A stretch of 18,729 bases of DNA from Bacteroides sp. CAG:927. GTDB taxonomy: Bacteria; Bacteroidota; Bacteroidia; Bacteroidales; Muribaculaceae. Under the pieces are notes generated by a model. It saw only the letters and a program-made list of their open reading frames with translations, had not been told where the DNA came from and did no database searches. Numbering within the stretch: position 1 is the first letter of the stretch; each line of letters begins with the position of its first letter. Location of the stretch: positions 82,756-101,484 of the forward strand of contig HF985661.1 in assembly GCA_000431155.1 (NCBI GenBank). Direction: 5' to 3'. Shown here piece by piece: positions 7,701-16,465 of this stretch. Position numbers and translations under genes: made by a program.

Positions 7701-9087
7701 CGATATTGTACCATTCGCTGGAATATGCCACATCTCCGTTCAGACGGTAGCAGTTACCGTTACCGAGGCTGAAGTAGGTGATGAACGGTTCGTCAGCGAG
7801 ATTCCAGCCATAGGCTGAACGGGCATTCATGAAGCGAGACATGCCTTGGAACACATCTGATACGCCCAGACTGCCGCTTTGGTCTATCTCCATTCTGTAA
7901 GCAGGGTTTCTCTTACCGTTGGTGAACCACTGCTCGAGAACTTTCTGGTAACCCTGCTGTTTGAGAATATCGCTACCACCGGCACTTACACGGGCGGGGA
8001 ACAGCATGTTCTTGCTGTGTTCACCCCAAAGACCGATTGAATAGTCCTGAGCCTGACCGCCTTCGGCGTGTGCAAGCCATTCTGTGGTGGATTTGCAGCC
8101 GCCTTGCATGTTCATACCTAAATACAGGTCGCGAGTGTCACGCTTGGTGGTCTCGAATGCAGCCTTGTCTTCTGCGTAATAAGAAGAGCTGTTCCAGTTG
8201 TAGTTGGAGAAGAACACTGTGCGCGGCTCGTCGCTGTAACCGAATGTGTTGTAGAAACGGCTTCCGAGACCTTCGCCCCAATAGCTTACAGCACCATTGT
8301 CGTTAGCGCCACCGTACCAAATGTTCTCTGCACGGTCCTGATATTGCAGGAGATACTTAATAAGCTTGCCGTGCATTGTGTTTAATTCTGTTTGCTCCGA
8401 CTTGCTCCAGTTTCCAAGCCATTCCGAGTTGTAGCTGATACCGTCGCTACCGTGATAGCGCAGGAACTTGCATATCTTTTCCATACCCTCGTCGGTGCTT
8501 GCCAAAGAGTTCATGCCCAAGAAACACTGGCGCCATGCATTAGGCATTGAGGCATTAGGAACCGATGCCAAGCCCGACACCAGCACACCATGTTTGTGGG
8601 CTGCGTCAGCAAAACCGCCGGGAACCCACCCGTAAGGTGATGTCCAGTTGCCGAAGTGAGTAACATAGCTCCATGCCGAGAACACTTCTGAGTCAAACAC
8701 GCCGTTGGGCAGCGAGCCGGTCTGGAAATATCCCATGCTCATGCCGCAGGGCACCCAGAACACAAGCTTCTTGTCACGAGAGCCTATCATGGTCTCGTCA
8801 ATCTGTGTTGCCACATTGGAAATCAAAGGACGCAGTTTCACACGTGAGATAAAGAATTCTTCATCTTCCCATGTGCCGCTCTTTGATGCACGTTCCGATG
8901 CGTAGGTTTTGGTCATGGGCTGACCGGGCACCCAGTCATTGATGTACTGGTCCAGTGAATAGCTCTGGGGCCAGGTTACATAACATTCACGAGTGTCACT
9001 TTCCGTCTCCGGGCCGCGAAGTTGCTGCGCGTTTGCAGCCACCGCAACGAGAGCCAGACCACCCGCAAAGAGTAAGGTTTTCTTCAT
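4723..9087 (-). CDS. secreted multidomain GH85-type endo-beta-N-acetylglucosaminidase with C-terminal sorting domain
   Basis: This 1454-residue protein is the only complete GH85 copy here. The family hydrolyses the GlcNAc-GlcNAc bond of N-glycan cores. It has a cleavable signal peptide (1-20, ending AANA, no lipobox) and a catalytic barrel from about 30 to 400, with DAAHKHGV (161-168) and the catalytic pair N220/E222 in YNSEW. The associated sandwich ends in QDYTPTWRWWW (465-475). Then come a jelly-roll CBM-like domain (490-625), an FnIII-like domain, an exact second copy of residues 625-765 at 766-906, an Ig-like domain (about 890-978), a LamG/ConA-like domain (about 1035-1220), a PKD-like segment (1270-1365) and a C-terminal domain (1380-1454) with NYEVNVYNMSGMLV and GVYVIQIQKDGK that resembles type IX sorting tails. 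It lies 115 bases after the Ig-like lipoprotein gene with a terminator between and no promoter that I can find. GH85 is firm; the accessory domain names are by eye. Confidence 0.9.
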   Translation of the reverse strand: MKKTLLFAGGLALVAVAANAQQLRGPETESDTRECYVTWPQSYSLDQYINDWVPGQPMTKTYASERASKSGTWEDEEFFISRVKLRPLISNVATQIDETMIGSRDKKLVFWVPCGMSMGYFQTGSLPNGVFDSEVFSAWSYVTHFGNWTSPYGWVPGGFADAAHKHGVLVSGLASVPNASMPNAWRQCFLGMNSLASTDEGMEKICKFLRYHGSDGISYNSEWLGNWSKSEQTELNTMHGKLIKYLLQYQDRAENIWYGGANDNGAVSYWGEGLGSRFYNTFGYSDEPRTVFFSNYNWNSSSYYAEDKAAFETTKRDTRDLYLGMNMQGGCKSTTEWLAHAEGGQAQDYSIGLWGEHSKNMLFPARVSAGGSDILKQQGYQKVLEQWFTNGKRNPAYRMEIDQSGSLGVSDVFQGMSRFMNARSAYGWNLADEPFITYFSLGNGNCYRLNGDVAYSSEWYNIGMQDYTPTWRWWWSTKMLGKDEADIPANSMSAEFSWDDAWNGGSSLKISGSTAAGETQYLHLFKTQFNVKNNDIITIRYKILKGNGDINFVYSKVGSETTEVTPDRTSIHKVGKDFFYDEWNVVEFKVASRGSAALSAGDWALLGLKFANAQNLEVLIGEMSIKRGTSNTPQMPEIRTAKILSDVVSGFDAKLIWSMPNSAAAGDPVYNTDVNTSYYELWAQVQGDEPQFMGATTSWAGLMFKIKNPKHGNRVRLGVQAVSLDHKSKSGISWTSDYLTAPAHEVSEEVAIDKTCIKPGEEFRIIKRGTSNTPQMPEIRTAKILSDVVSGFDAKLIWSMPNSAAAGDPVYNTDVNTSYYELWAQVQGDEPQFMGATTSWAGLMFKIKNPKHGNRVRLGVQAVSLDHKSKSGISWTSDYLTAPAHEVSEEVAIDKTCIKPGEEFRIWFVDELHENATLTLYNNLGTKVASNNGASRELVATLNEVGAYDLVANEGAATETRYSCYAQVSDFSVGRLPEIETLTFNGENAETADVTFGVGTEFKAGYTGRSADGSGSRAIANDYKVFGCPVKELKLGENKSFSVSYWVRPTFYPATGQLNMFGIEDRTGTWPENNWGFFWSEVNSDGSVSAFTKRGNSANTAEYQYDYASTTAIPVGAWTHVTIVFDYDSSNALLMKLYLNGVYQVPTRTGMGGDNKSEDNVIDGIPVRGPNRSTMRDGMWMHIYGGRGSAPGSPNASLDDVIIWDGAVDETDIAKAMVGLDAENLPSNVKAYWDFEDEPQDNITETRLVNGKAATVVHNGRFMSKGQIKDAPFGVFDLLKSTLEGQSVQTNVSPLYDAGCPYVKGTGFKVETKPSWSTRQATISNANGNDTEGEATVVYGAPGTKTLTLTLENSWGKDVKSYPEIDFTAIDGVAADAADGIEAYTINKTLFVKFAEEGNYEVNVYNMSGMLVGRDARNINAGEVMHITIGQAGVYVIQIQKDGKEVRSLKVVNK
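6370..7215 (-). repeat. exact 423-base in-frame tandem duplication inside the GH85 gene
   Basis: Bases 6370-6792 and 6793-7215 read the same throughout when compared by eye. Each encodes 141 residues from IKRGTSNTPQMPEIR to CIKPGEEFRI, covering one FnIII-like domain plus the first strand of the following Ig-like domain. The frame is kept. No bases are shared across the junction between the two source contexts. The lack of differences means a very recent event or an assembly artefact. Confidence 0.95.
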
Positions 9088-9120
9088 GGTTGATACAATT
9101 ATTTAATAGTTAGCTGTCTG

Positions 9121-9179
9121 AAATAAAAAAGCACACGGTGTTCAGCCAAACGTGCGTTTGATACTGTCACACCGTGTGC
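9121..9179 (-). terminator. rho-independent terminator with a nested hairpin, between the lipoprotein and GH85 genes
   Basis: The 11-base arms GCACACGGTGT (9131-9141 on plus) and ACACCGTGTGC (9169-9179) are perfectly complementary and enclose a second small palindrome, CAAACGTGCGTTTG (9147-9160). On the minus strand the outer stem is followed directly by TTTTTTATTT (9121-9130). Placed 24 bases after the stop of the upstream gene and about 35 before the GH85 start, it may end most transcripts of the transport genes and reduce the enzyme message. Confidence 0.8.
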
Positions 9180-9202
9180 ATATTATAGGTTAATTAGTTA
9201 CA

Positions 9203-11194
9203 TTATTCGGGCAGGTATTTTATAGTTCCGTTGTTGAATGCAAAGCGAACAACCTTTGAACTTGACAGATTGATGTTCACATTCATTGTCACGATATACT
9301 CGTATTCGCCTGCGCCCTTGGCAATGGTTACAGTTCCGGTAGCAGGTGCCTGTGCGTCATTGGCCATGTAGTATGCGCCGCTGAGTGTGTAGGTGCCTTC
9401 AAAGCTGCCGTTTGCATAACCGCCGGGGATATAGAGGTAACCGTCTTCGTTGTCAAGGAACACGATGTCATCGCCATCCTCATATAAGCCCTTGAAACCG
9501 CTTGCATCGCCGATTGCATCAGGAGCCTTTCTTACATATACGGTACGGCCGCCGGATACAATTCCACCGCTGGTTGCTGTGATGGAGGCATTACCTTCAG
9601 CCACACCTGCAATCACGCCGTTGTTAACGGTAGCAACAGAAGTGTTGCTGGATTCCCAGCTCAGATCAACATTGCTCATCAGAACACCGCTGATTGTATA
9701 TGCATTTGCTTTCCATGTAGTGCTACCACCTGCAAAGATGTAAGTTGCACCGCTGTTGTTGTCGATAACCACACGACCAATCGGGTCATTGACAGTAACT
9801 GTCATGATTTTCTCTACCAGCTGGGTATCGTTGTATGCGCTGAACTTCACAGTTGTTGTACCGGGTTTCAGACCCTGAATCGGAAGATCGTAACCTTCAA
9901 AGTCCATCAGTTTCACAATTGTGGGATCAGCCACCTCTACATTAACTTTCTGATATGCGTATGAGGCCATAGGCTCAACCGACATATGCACTACGTGAGT
10001 GGCATTCATGTCAAGTGACACATTGTCATTGTCAAGAATGATATCGCGGATAGGATAGTCCTTCTTGATGTTTACCACATTGTAGGTAAGGGTCAGGGTA
10101 AGAGTGTGGTCGGGATCCTCGGTAGTTACACAAGGCGTTTCGCACTCATAAACCACGGTACCGGTCTGCACACCTGAACGCACGCCGAGTACGGCATCAA
10201 AGCCATGACCGGCAACGATTTCATAGTCATCGCGAACGGTAAGCAGAGCACCGCCCTGAGTCATGTTCCATTTGTAGCATTTCACTGCCTCAAGGATATT
10301 CTCCTCTGTACCGCCTTCAATGTTCATGGCCACGCGCACCTCATCTTCAGAATTGATGTCGATAACCTTGTCACACTTGCTGGCGATGTACATTGTCAGT
10401 GTTCCAAGTGAAGGACGGCCGTTAAGATAAGGCATTGCGGCGATATCGGGACCTGCGGTCTCACCGTAGAACGATGCGAACTGGAATGCTGGCTGCATCA
10501 CAACTTCCATGGTTGCGCTCATGGCTGTACCGCCTTCGCCGATGGTGAGTTTCACCTTACCGGTACCGGCCACTTTCGGGCTGGTGAAGTGAACGGTAAC
10601 AATACCGTGCTTGCGGTCAACGGTGATAAGTTCACCATTGTAGCTCTCGTCAACGATAGTGCACGGTTTCAGACCTTCAAGGGTAGCGGCGATTGTTCCG
10701 TCCTCTACTGAATAGTCGTCAAGAAGCTCGATAGGATTGACTGCGAAATCAACCATTGCGTGAGGCACACCCCAGCTCTTTACTGAACTTACGGTATCGC
10801 CGATTTCGTTGATGGGATACAGGCCAAGAGGTGTGTTCTTGATCACATTCACGTTGGTAACAGCATATTTGCCGTTCACCAGAGTGGCGCGAAGTTTGGT
10901 GCCTTTGCCCTGACCGCCATTAACGGCCACAACTGCGGTGTCACCAAGTATCTTGGCTATGGTTTCGTCATCTACCGACAGTGCCACCTGAGTGGGAATA
11001 TCTTCACCATTCACATTGGTCACGCGGGGACTTACTTTCACGGTGTCACCCAGACGAAGGTAAATGTCGGTGGGTTGGAGCTCAAGATACACCGCATCTG
11101 CTCCGTCCAGAGTAGCCTCCTCGCTACAGCCGGTCATTGCGCCGGCTGCAGTGAGAGCTGCTGTAAAGTATAATAGGCTTTTATAAAGTTTCAT
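9203..11194 (-). CDS. lipoprotein with bacterial Ig-like (Big_2-like) domains, probable surface glycan-binding protein
   Basis: This 663-residue lipoprotein has the signal peptide MKLYKSLLYFTAALTAAGAM and lipid cysteine C23 in the lipobox MTGC. SEEATLDGAD follows, an acidic stretch typical of Bacteroidetes lipoproteins exported to the cell surface. Ig-like segments are visible at about 33-118 (YLELQPTDIYLRLGDTVKV), 380-470 (DIILDNDNVSLDMN, GLKPGTTTVKFSA) and 471-556 (SWESSNTSVATVNNG, GVAEGNASITA). The C-terminal 100 residues (FKGLYEDGDDIVFLDNEDGY onward) look like a further beta domain. It starts 18 bases after the SusD-like gene, in the usual place of SusE-type surface glycan-binding proteins, and may hold glycan or glycoprotein for SusC/SusD. 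No catalytic motif is seen. The binding role comes from position and architecture only. Confidence 0.75.
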   Translation of the reverse strand: MKLYKSLLYFTAALTAAGAMTGCSEEATLDGADAVYLELQPTDIYLRLGDTVKVSPRVTNVNGEDIPTQVALSVDDETIAKILGDTAVVAVNGGQGKGTKLRATLVNGKYAVTNVNVIKNTPLGLYPINEIGDTVSSVKSWGVPHAMVDFAVNPIELLDDYSVEDGTIAATLEGLKPCTIVDESYNGELITVDRKHGIVTVHFTSPKVAGTGKVKLTIGEGGTAMSATMEVVMQPAFQFASFYGETAGPDIAAMPYLNGRPSLGTLTMYIASKCDKVIDINSEDEVRVAMNIEGGTEENILEAVKCYKWNMTQGGALLTVRDDYEIVAGHGFDAVLGVRSGVQTGTVVYECETPCVTTEDPDHTLTLTLTYNVVNIKKDYPIRDIILDNDNVSLDMNATHVVHMSVEPMASYAYQKVNVEVADPTIVKLMDFEGYDLPIQGLKPGTTTVKFSAYNDTQLVEKIMTVTVNDPIGRVVIDNNSGATYIFAGGSTTWKANAYTISGVLMSNVDLSWESSNTSVATVNNGVIAGVAEGNASITATSGGIVSGGRTVYVRKAPDAIGDASGFKGLYEDGDDIVFLDNEDGYLYIPGGYANGSFEGTYTLSGAYYMANDAQAPATGTVTIAKGAGEYEYIVTMNVNINLSSSKVVRFAFNNGTIKYLPE

Positions 11195-11212
11195 ATCAAG
11201 TCTGTAATTGGA

Positions 11213-13021
11213 TTAGAAGTTAACAGGTACGGGCATTTTCTCCGGAGTCTCGAGACCCGAGGTCGGATCTATATCGCCCCATTGACGCTTTTCGTAGGAT
11301 ATGTCCCAGAATATGGGCTGTGAGGCGTCTTTCTGATCAAAGCCGAGCACTGTGCTCAGGCCGGCCATTTCGGCAGTGTTGTTGGTGACAACCTTCTGCG
11401 GAATACGGCGGATCTGAAGTTCCAGCTTGCCATCCATGCCTGGCATACCGCCGTTGGTCTTGGGCGGGAACAGACGGGGATAACCGGTGCGGCGGAAATC
11501 GTTCCATGCGGCATCGCACTGTGGGAACACTGCGATATATTTCTGGGTGATCAGCTTCTCGAGCTTGAGCTCCTTGCTGTCGCCTTCGTTCCACTTCACA
11601 TCACAGGTCACACGGCCGTCAATGTTGTTCTGGCCATCGCGGAAGTCCACATAGTCATATGCGGGCATGTCACCGGCCTGATCAAGATATTCGGCTATCA
11701 GACCTGATTCTACGCCGTTCTCGGTCATTGACAGTGTGATACCGGCCTCATAAAGCTCCTTCACGCTGCGTGAGCCGATACCCCAGCGCAGATTTGCTTC
11801 TGCCTGCAGGAACAAGGACTCGGTACGTTTGAAGAATGGCATCGGGAAATCCTGGAACGCGAAGCAGGAGAATGAACCGTAGGCTCCGTCGGTACGACCG
11901 CCGGCATTCTTGCCCACCATGTCGATACCGGCACGCATACCGGCAATTTCGCCTGAAGTGCTCACACCTGTAAGTTTATCCTTGACAGTTGCGCCAAGAG
12001 TGTCAAACCATATGCCCAGCAACGGGTTGTTGAAGTGCTTCATGATGCTCTCAAGGTTGGCGTTCAAACGGATATCGCCCCAAGTCTGAGAGATGAAATA
12101 CCATGAGTTGTTGTTGTGATAGTAATAAGCGATATCATAAGGATCAGCCTCTGTGAGCACGCCTATCTCATCATTAAGGGCTTCTTCTGCAAGAGCACGG
12201 GCCTCCCCGTCAAAATTGCGTGACAGGTTCATGGCCATACGCAGTTTCATACAGTTGGCAAACTTAACCCAGTTTTTCCAGTCGCCACGGAAAATTGTGA
12301 TCTCCTTGGTGGGGTCAAGCTCGATCTTGTCAAGTTCACCCTTGGCAGGGGTAGTGGCCTTGAGGGTTGCGATAGCCTCGTTGAGGTCCTCTACAATCTG
12401 TTTGTACACATCGTGACCTGCTTCCCACTGCACGGTTTTGTTACGCTCGCGGTTACGCCAGTCATTGAGCGGGCATGCGCCGTAGGCGTCAACCACGTTC
12501 ATTGCGGTGTAGCTCTGGATTATCAGGGCGCAGGCACGCCAGTAAGGCTTTGAGCCTACAGGGTTACCTTCCTGGTCCACCATGTCTGTAGCATAGTGTA
12601 TAGCATCATAGCTCTGTGCAAAGATTGAGTTGTCGGCAGGACCGCCCAGATAGTCATTAGGATAGGTGTACAGGGTGGGCAGGTTGCCGCCGAAACCGAA
12701 TGTACCCTTGGAGGTTGTCCAGTAACCGCAGTAGTTGTCAATGTTGTTGGCGCGGTTGTACTGGTAGTTATGAGGTGCCCATGAGTTGTCTGGAGCGTGG
12801 CTATAGTTGATCATGAACGGAAGCGCACCTTTCAGCTCGCGTTCCAATATTTCCATGTCATAACGACCGGCGCTTGATTCATCTTCACTGTCCTGATCTT
12901 CCTGACGGCCCACCATCCATGGATACTCTTCCTGGAACTGGTCGCCGCAGGAGGTCAGTGCACCGGTGCAAAGCAACGATGCTCCCATCAAGCAGGCTGA
13001 TAATATATTATTTTTTGTCAT
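11213..13021 (-). CDS. SusD/RagB-family outer-membrane lipoprotein
   Basis: This 602-residue protein is the glycan-capturing lid partner of the SusC channel. The signal peptide ends in the lipobox LTSC with lipid cysteine C25, followed by GDQFQEEYP, whose acids suit surface display. Family-like features are the helical stretch YWRACALIIQSYTAMNVVDA with GACPLND, the WVKFANCMKLRMAMNLS segment, and the C-terminal FPQCDAAWNDFRRTGYPRLFP. These point to the SusD-like branch often paired with SusC proteins of this kind. It starts 29 bases after the SusC-like gene and ends 18 before the Ig-like lipoprotein gene, so the three form one operon. Its ligand cannot be read from the sequence; the GH85 neighbours suggest N-glycans. 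Confidence 0.93.
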   Translation of the reverse strand: MTKNNILSACLMGASLLCTGALTSCGDQFQEEYPWMVGRQEDQDSEDESSAGRYDMEILERELKGALPFMINYSHAPDNSWAPHNYQYNRANNIDNYCGYWTTSKGTFGFGGNLPTLYTYPNDYLGGPADNSIFAQSYDAIHYATDMVDQEGNPVGSKPYWRACALIIQSYTAMNVVDAYGACPLNDWRNRERNKTVQWEAGHDVYKQIVEDLNEAIATLKATTPAKGELDKIELDPTKEITIFRGDWKNWVKFANCMKLRMAMNLSRNFDGEARALAEEALNDEIGVLTEADPYDIAYYYHNNNSWYFISQTWGDIRLNANLESIMKHFNNPLLGIWFDTLGATVKDKLTGVSTSGEIAGMRAGIDMVGKNAGGRTDGAYGSFSCFAFQDFPMPFFKRTESLFLQAEANLRWGIGSRSVKELYEAGITLSMTENGVESGLIAEYLDQAGDMPAYDYVDFRDGQNNIDGRVTCDVKWNEGDSKELKLEKLITQKYIAVFPQCDAAWNDFRRTGYPRLFPPKTNGGMPGMDGKLELQIRRIPQKVVTNNTAEMAGLSTVLGFDQKDASQPIFWDISYEKRQWGDIDPTSGLETPEKMPVPVNF

Positions 13022-13050
13022 TTTTCTATGTTAGATTACAGGGTTGTTGC

Positions 13051-16000
13051 TTAGAAGTTGAGTTTCAAGGTGATTGCATAGCTACGCAGAGTGGGCAGAC
13101 CATAGCAGTCGATACCGGACAGACCGTTGGCGGCTGACAGTGAGATATCGGGATCTACGGGTGCATCTTTGTAGATAAAGAACGCATTCTTAACTGAGAA
13201 CTGTGCGGTCAGGCCCTTGCCCTTACCCAGCAGGTCGGGGAACAGATAGCTCAAAGAGATATCGCGCATGCGGAAGCTGGTTGCGTTATATACATGCTCT
13301 TCGGTAGGAGCCATACCGATAGTGGTATAGTAGTTCTCTACTGAAATCTTGCGGCCGGAACCGTCAGGCAGATACATCAGGGGAACCACCTTGCCGCTCT
13401 CGTCATATGCCTGAAGATCGGGGTTGTTTTCTGCAGCCAGACGGGCGTCAGCTGAACGCTGGCTCAAACCGTACAGGTCCATTTCAGCCTCGGTGAGTGA
13501 CATAACCTTACCACCGATACGACCGTCGATAAGGAAGTACAGTGTGAGGTTCTTCCATGAAATGGTGTTGTTCCATCCTAAGGTGTAGGGAGATGTGGTG
13601 TTGCCTACATATGTGCTGTAGTCAGACTGCATGGTAGGACGGGCTGTAAGAGGATTGCTTGAAGTCATCTTGTAGTAACCGTTGGCATCACGCTCTATTG
13701 AGTTCACGTAGATGTCACCATACTTCTTGTCCTTGATATATTTGATCTTGAAAGCGTTGTTACCCATTTCCACGGTGTACTCGCGGTTGTCGCCCGGATC
13801 GTAAGTCTCAAGAATCTTGTTGTCGTTCCATGCGAAGTTGAAGTTTGACTGCCAGGTCCAGTCGCGGTTGATAGCCCAACGATAGCCTGCTGAGAATTCA
13901 ACACCGTAGTTACGGATCTTACCGGTGTTCACAGGACGGGATTCACCGTTGGCGGTGGTCACGTTCATGAACTGGTTCTTAAGAGTGGAGTTATAATAGG
14001 TTACGTCAAAGTTGAAGCTGTTGTTGAACATCCATACATCCAAACCGGTCTCAAATGAGGTTGTGGTTTCAGGCTGAGGATTTTCAAACAGAGGAGGACG
14101 AGAACCTACCACACCGGTTCCGAAGTCTATTGACTGACGGGCAAACAGCTGGTTAGGAATCGGGTTACCAACTACTGAATAGCTGCCGCGCCATTTCAAC
14201 TGATCAAGCCAGTCGCGTGTTGATTCGGGAAGGAACTTGTGAACGAGTACGTTCGCACCTACTGAATAGTAGTCAAATGATTTGTAACCGCTGTTCTGGG
14301 TGAACTGCTGAAATGCCTGTGCCCATTCAACACGGTAGCTACCGTCAATGTAAACTTTGTCAAACAAACCTACTGATGCGGTTGCAAACACTGCGGTTGA
14401 CCAGTTCTTGTAGTTCCAGCTGTCGGATGCGCTGGTGGCGCTACCGCCGCGAACGCTGCCGTCAGGACGCTCAAACTTGCTGTTCTGAGGAACAAATGCG
14501 TTAGGAATACCGCAAGTATCGATATTGGTGCTGATTGACTGTGAACGGTCCCAGTGACGGGTGAAGCTTGTACCAACGGCTGCGCTTACATCAAACTTGT
14601 CTGCGAAGCGGTCGTTCCAAGTCAGCATGTGGTCATTGTAGATATCGCTCGAACGAGAGCTGCCTGAGCCATACTGACCGCCGAGTGACAGCCATCCGGC
14701 TTCGTACATACCTGCATACTGTTCGTTGACATATGAGTTCATCACCATATCCACGCTGAAACGTGTCTGGTATTTCAGGTTCTTCCAAAGCTTAACATCC
14801 AATGTGATGTTACCGAGGATACGGTCACGCTTGTTCTCCTTATTATACATGTCGGTTACCCAGTACGGGTTGTTCAAGCTCTTGTCATACCAGTCCCATG
14901 TCTGTACGGGCTGACCGAGAAGTTTCGGGTTACCGGTCTGAGTGTTGCTTACGATTTCATCGTTGTATGTACCGGCGTGCTGGTAGTGGTTCTTGAAGTA
15001 ACGCATATCCACATCGGCAGGCATACGGTAAACAGCGTGCAGTGCGCTCAGGGTCTTACCGGTGTTTGGCGGATTGTTGGTCTTCTGGTGAATCCAGTTC
15101 AAGCTGGTGCTGATGTTCACGCGCTTGTCAAAGAGCGAGAAGGTTTCTTTCAGCATCACGTTGTTACGTGTGAACTTGTTGTTGCGGATTATACCATCCT
15201 GATATGTGTTGTTGTATGAGAAATATGTGCGTGATTTCTCTGTACCGCCACTCAGGGTTATACCGTTGTTGAGGGTAATACCGGTTTTGAAGAAGTCGCG
15301 GATAGGATTGCGCGCGCTGTTCATCATATAAGGCTTGAGAGCCAGTTCGTCAGCATCGCGGGTGCCGATTTTCGGACCCCATGCACCAAGCTGAATACCG
15401 CTGGTCAGAAGGTCGGAAGTCAAACCATACACCTGCTGGGTCTGAGGATAGTTGGCGATAGTCTCGATTGATGTGGTCGAGCTGATATCAACCTTAACTG
15501 TTCCTTCTGCACCGCTCTTGGTGTTGATGATGATTACACCGTTGTTTGCTGCACTACCATACAGAGCCGCTGCGTTCGGGCCTTTAAGAATGGTCATGCT
15601 CTCTACGTCCTCAGGGTTGATGGTAGAAAGAAGGTCGTCGCCTGAACCGCCACCACCGTTGATAAGTCCTTCTACTGATGCCTGAGTCTGCATACCGTTC
15701 TGCATCGGCACACCGTCAAGCACGATAAGAGGTTGGTTGGTACCCAGAATTGAGGTGCTACCACGAAGAATAATCTTGGAAGCGCCACCACCTGCACCAC
15801 TGTTGTTAGGTGTGATGGTCAAACCTGCACTCTTACCTTGCAGTGAGTTAATAAAGTTGTTGTCCTTGATACGGGTCACCTCATCCGATTTGATGGTCTG
15901 AACCGCATAAGTAAGTGTCTTTTCTTCACGAGTGATACCCATGGCGGTTACCACCACCTCGTCAAGGATCTGTGTGTCCTGTTGAAGCTGAAGATTCAGA

Positions 16001-16317
16001 GGAGAGCCATTCCACACTGCCTCCAGGTTTTTGTAACCCACGGCGGTAATCAGAAGTTTGGTTCCGGGCTTTACGCCGGCAATAGAGAATTCTCCGTCAA
16101 GATTGGTTGACGCACCCTTGGATGGGTCACTTGCCACACGAACTGACGCACCGATATACGGATCGCCCATTTCGTCCAGAACCACACCTGTTGCGGTGTT
16201 GGCTGATTGCTCTACCGCTGCCGGGGGGGTCGCTTGCACGGTCACTGGCACTGCCACTGCACCGAATAAGGAAGCAACCAAAAGCAATTTGCTTACTGAG
16301 TTAATTGGTTTTAGCAT
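13051..16317 (-). CDS. SusC/RagA-family TonB-dependent outer-membrane transporter
   Basis: This 1088-residue importer takes up oligosaccharides using TonB-ExbBD energy. In order it has a signal peptide (1-29, ending TVQA), a carboxypeptidase-regulatory-like beta domain (about 41-115, with VLDEMGDPYIGASVRV and NLDGEFSIAGV), a TonB-box-like LDEVVVTAMG (118-127), and a plug carrying the SusC marks DGVPM (201-205) and NPEDVESMTILKGPNAAALYG (from 234). A long barrel follows, ending in LKLNF with the terminal phenylalanine that outer-membrane barrels use for insertion. There is no extra N-terminal signalling (STN) domain, so control by an anti-sigma partner is unlikely; no regulator gene is in the window. 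It is first in the operon, with a promoter about 150 bases upstream. The imported sugar is not evident from the sequence. Confidence 0.95.
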   Translation of the reverse strand: MLKPINSVSKLLLVASLFGAVAVPVTVQATPPAAVEQSANTATGVVLDEMGDPYIGASVRVASDPSKGASTNLDGEFSIAGVKPGTKLLITAVGYKNLEAVWNGSPLNLQLQQDTQILDEVVVTAMGITREEKTLTYAVQTIKSDEVTRIKDNNFINSLQGKSAGLTITPNNSGAGGGASKIILRGSTSILGTNQPLIVLDGVPMQNGMQTQASVEGLINGGGGSGDDLLSTINPEDVESMTILKGPNAAALYGSAANNGVIIINTKSGAEGTVKVDISSTTSIETIANYPQTQQVYGLTSDLLTSGIQLGAWGPKIGTRDADELALKPYMMNSARNPIRDFFKTGITLNNGITLSGGTEKSRTYFSYNNTYQDGIIRNNKFTRNNVMLKETFSLFDKRVNISTSLNWIHQKTNNPPNTGKTLSALHAVYRMPADVDMRYFKNHYQHAGTYNDEIVSNTQTGNPKLLGQPVQTWDWYDKSLNNPYWVTDMYNKENKRDRILGNITLDVKLWKNLKYQTRFSVDMVMNSYVNEQYAGMYEAGWLSLGGQYGSGSSRSSDIYNDHMLTWNDRFADKFDVSAAVGTSFTRHWDRSQSISTNIDTCGIPNAFVPQNSKFERPDGSVRGGSATSASDSWNYKNWSTAVFATASVGLFDKVYIDGSYRVEWAQAFQQFTQNSGYKSFDYYSVGANVLVHKFLPESTRDWLDQLKWRGSYSVVGNPIPNQLFARQSIDFGTGVVGSRPPLFENPQPETTTSFETGLDVWMFNNSFNFDVTYYNSTLKNQFMNVTTANGESRPVNTGKIRNYGVEFSAGYRWAINRDWTWQSNFNFAWNDNKILETYDPGDNREYTVEMGNNAFKIKYIKDKKYGDIYVNSIERDANGYYKMTSSNPLTARPTMQSDYSTYVGNTTSPYTLGWNNTISWKNLTLYFLIDGRIGGKVMSLTEAEMDLYGLSQRSADARLAAENNPDLQAYDESGKVVPLMYLPDGSGRKISVENYYTTIGMAPTEEHVYNATSFRMRDISLSYLFPDLLGKGKGLTAQFSVKNAFFIYKDAPVDPDISLSAANGLSGIDCYGLPTLRSYAITLKLNF

Positions 16318-16465
16318 AAGGTATTAAATAATTACTATAGTTTTTTCGTATTGTTGCGCAAGCTGGTTGTTTTCAATAATTTAAGGCCTTTCATTCTAAC
16401 GCGCCAATTCATCATCCGCCACCCTCCGGCAAGCAGAAACTTAGGTTGACACAGTGAAATTGCCA
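16318..16465 (-). other. untranslated leader of the SusC-like gene
   Basis: About 140 bases separate the promoter's expected start point from the ATG at 16317. I see no ORF with a credible start, no riboswitch I recognise and only a weak GCC/GGC stem near 16425-16440. The length leaves room for RNA-level control, which is inference. Confidence 0.45.

Noticed and set aside
1..9087. Insertion sequence or phage-type diversity element as the cause of the GH85 repeats
   Set aside because: No transposase, reverse transcriptase, recombinase or terminal inverted repeat is visible at or near the junctions in this window.
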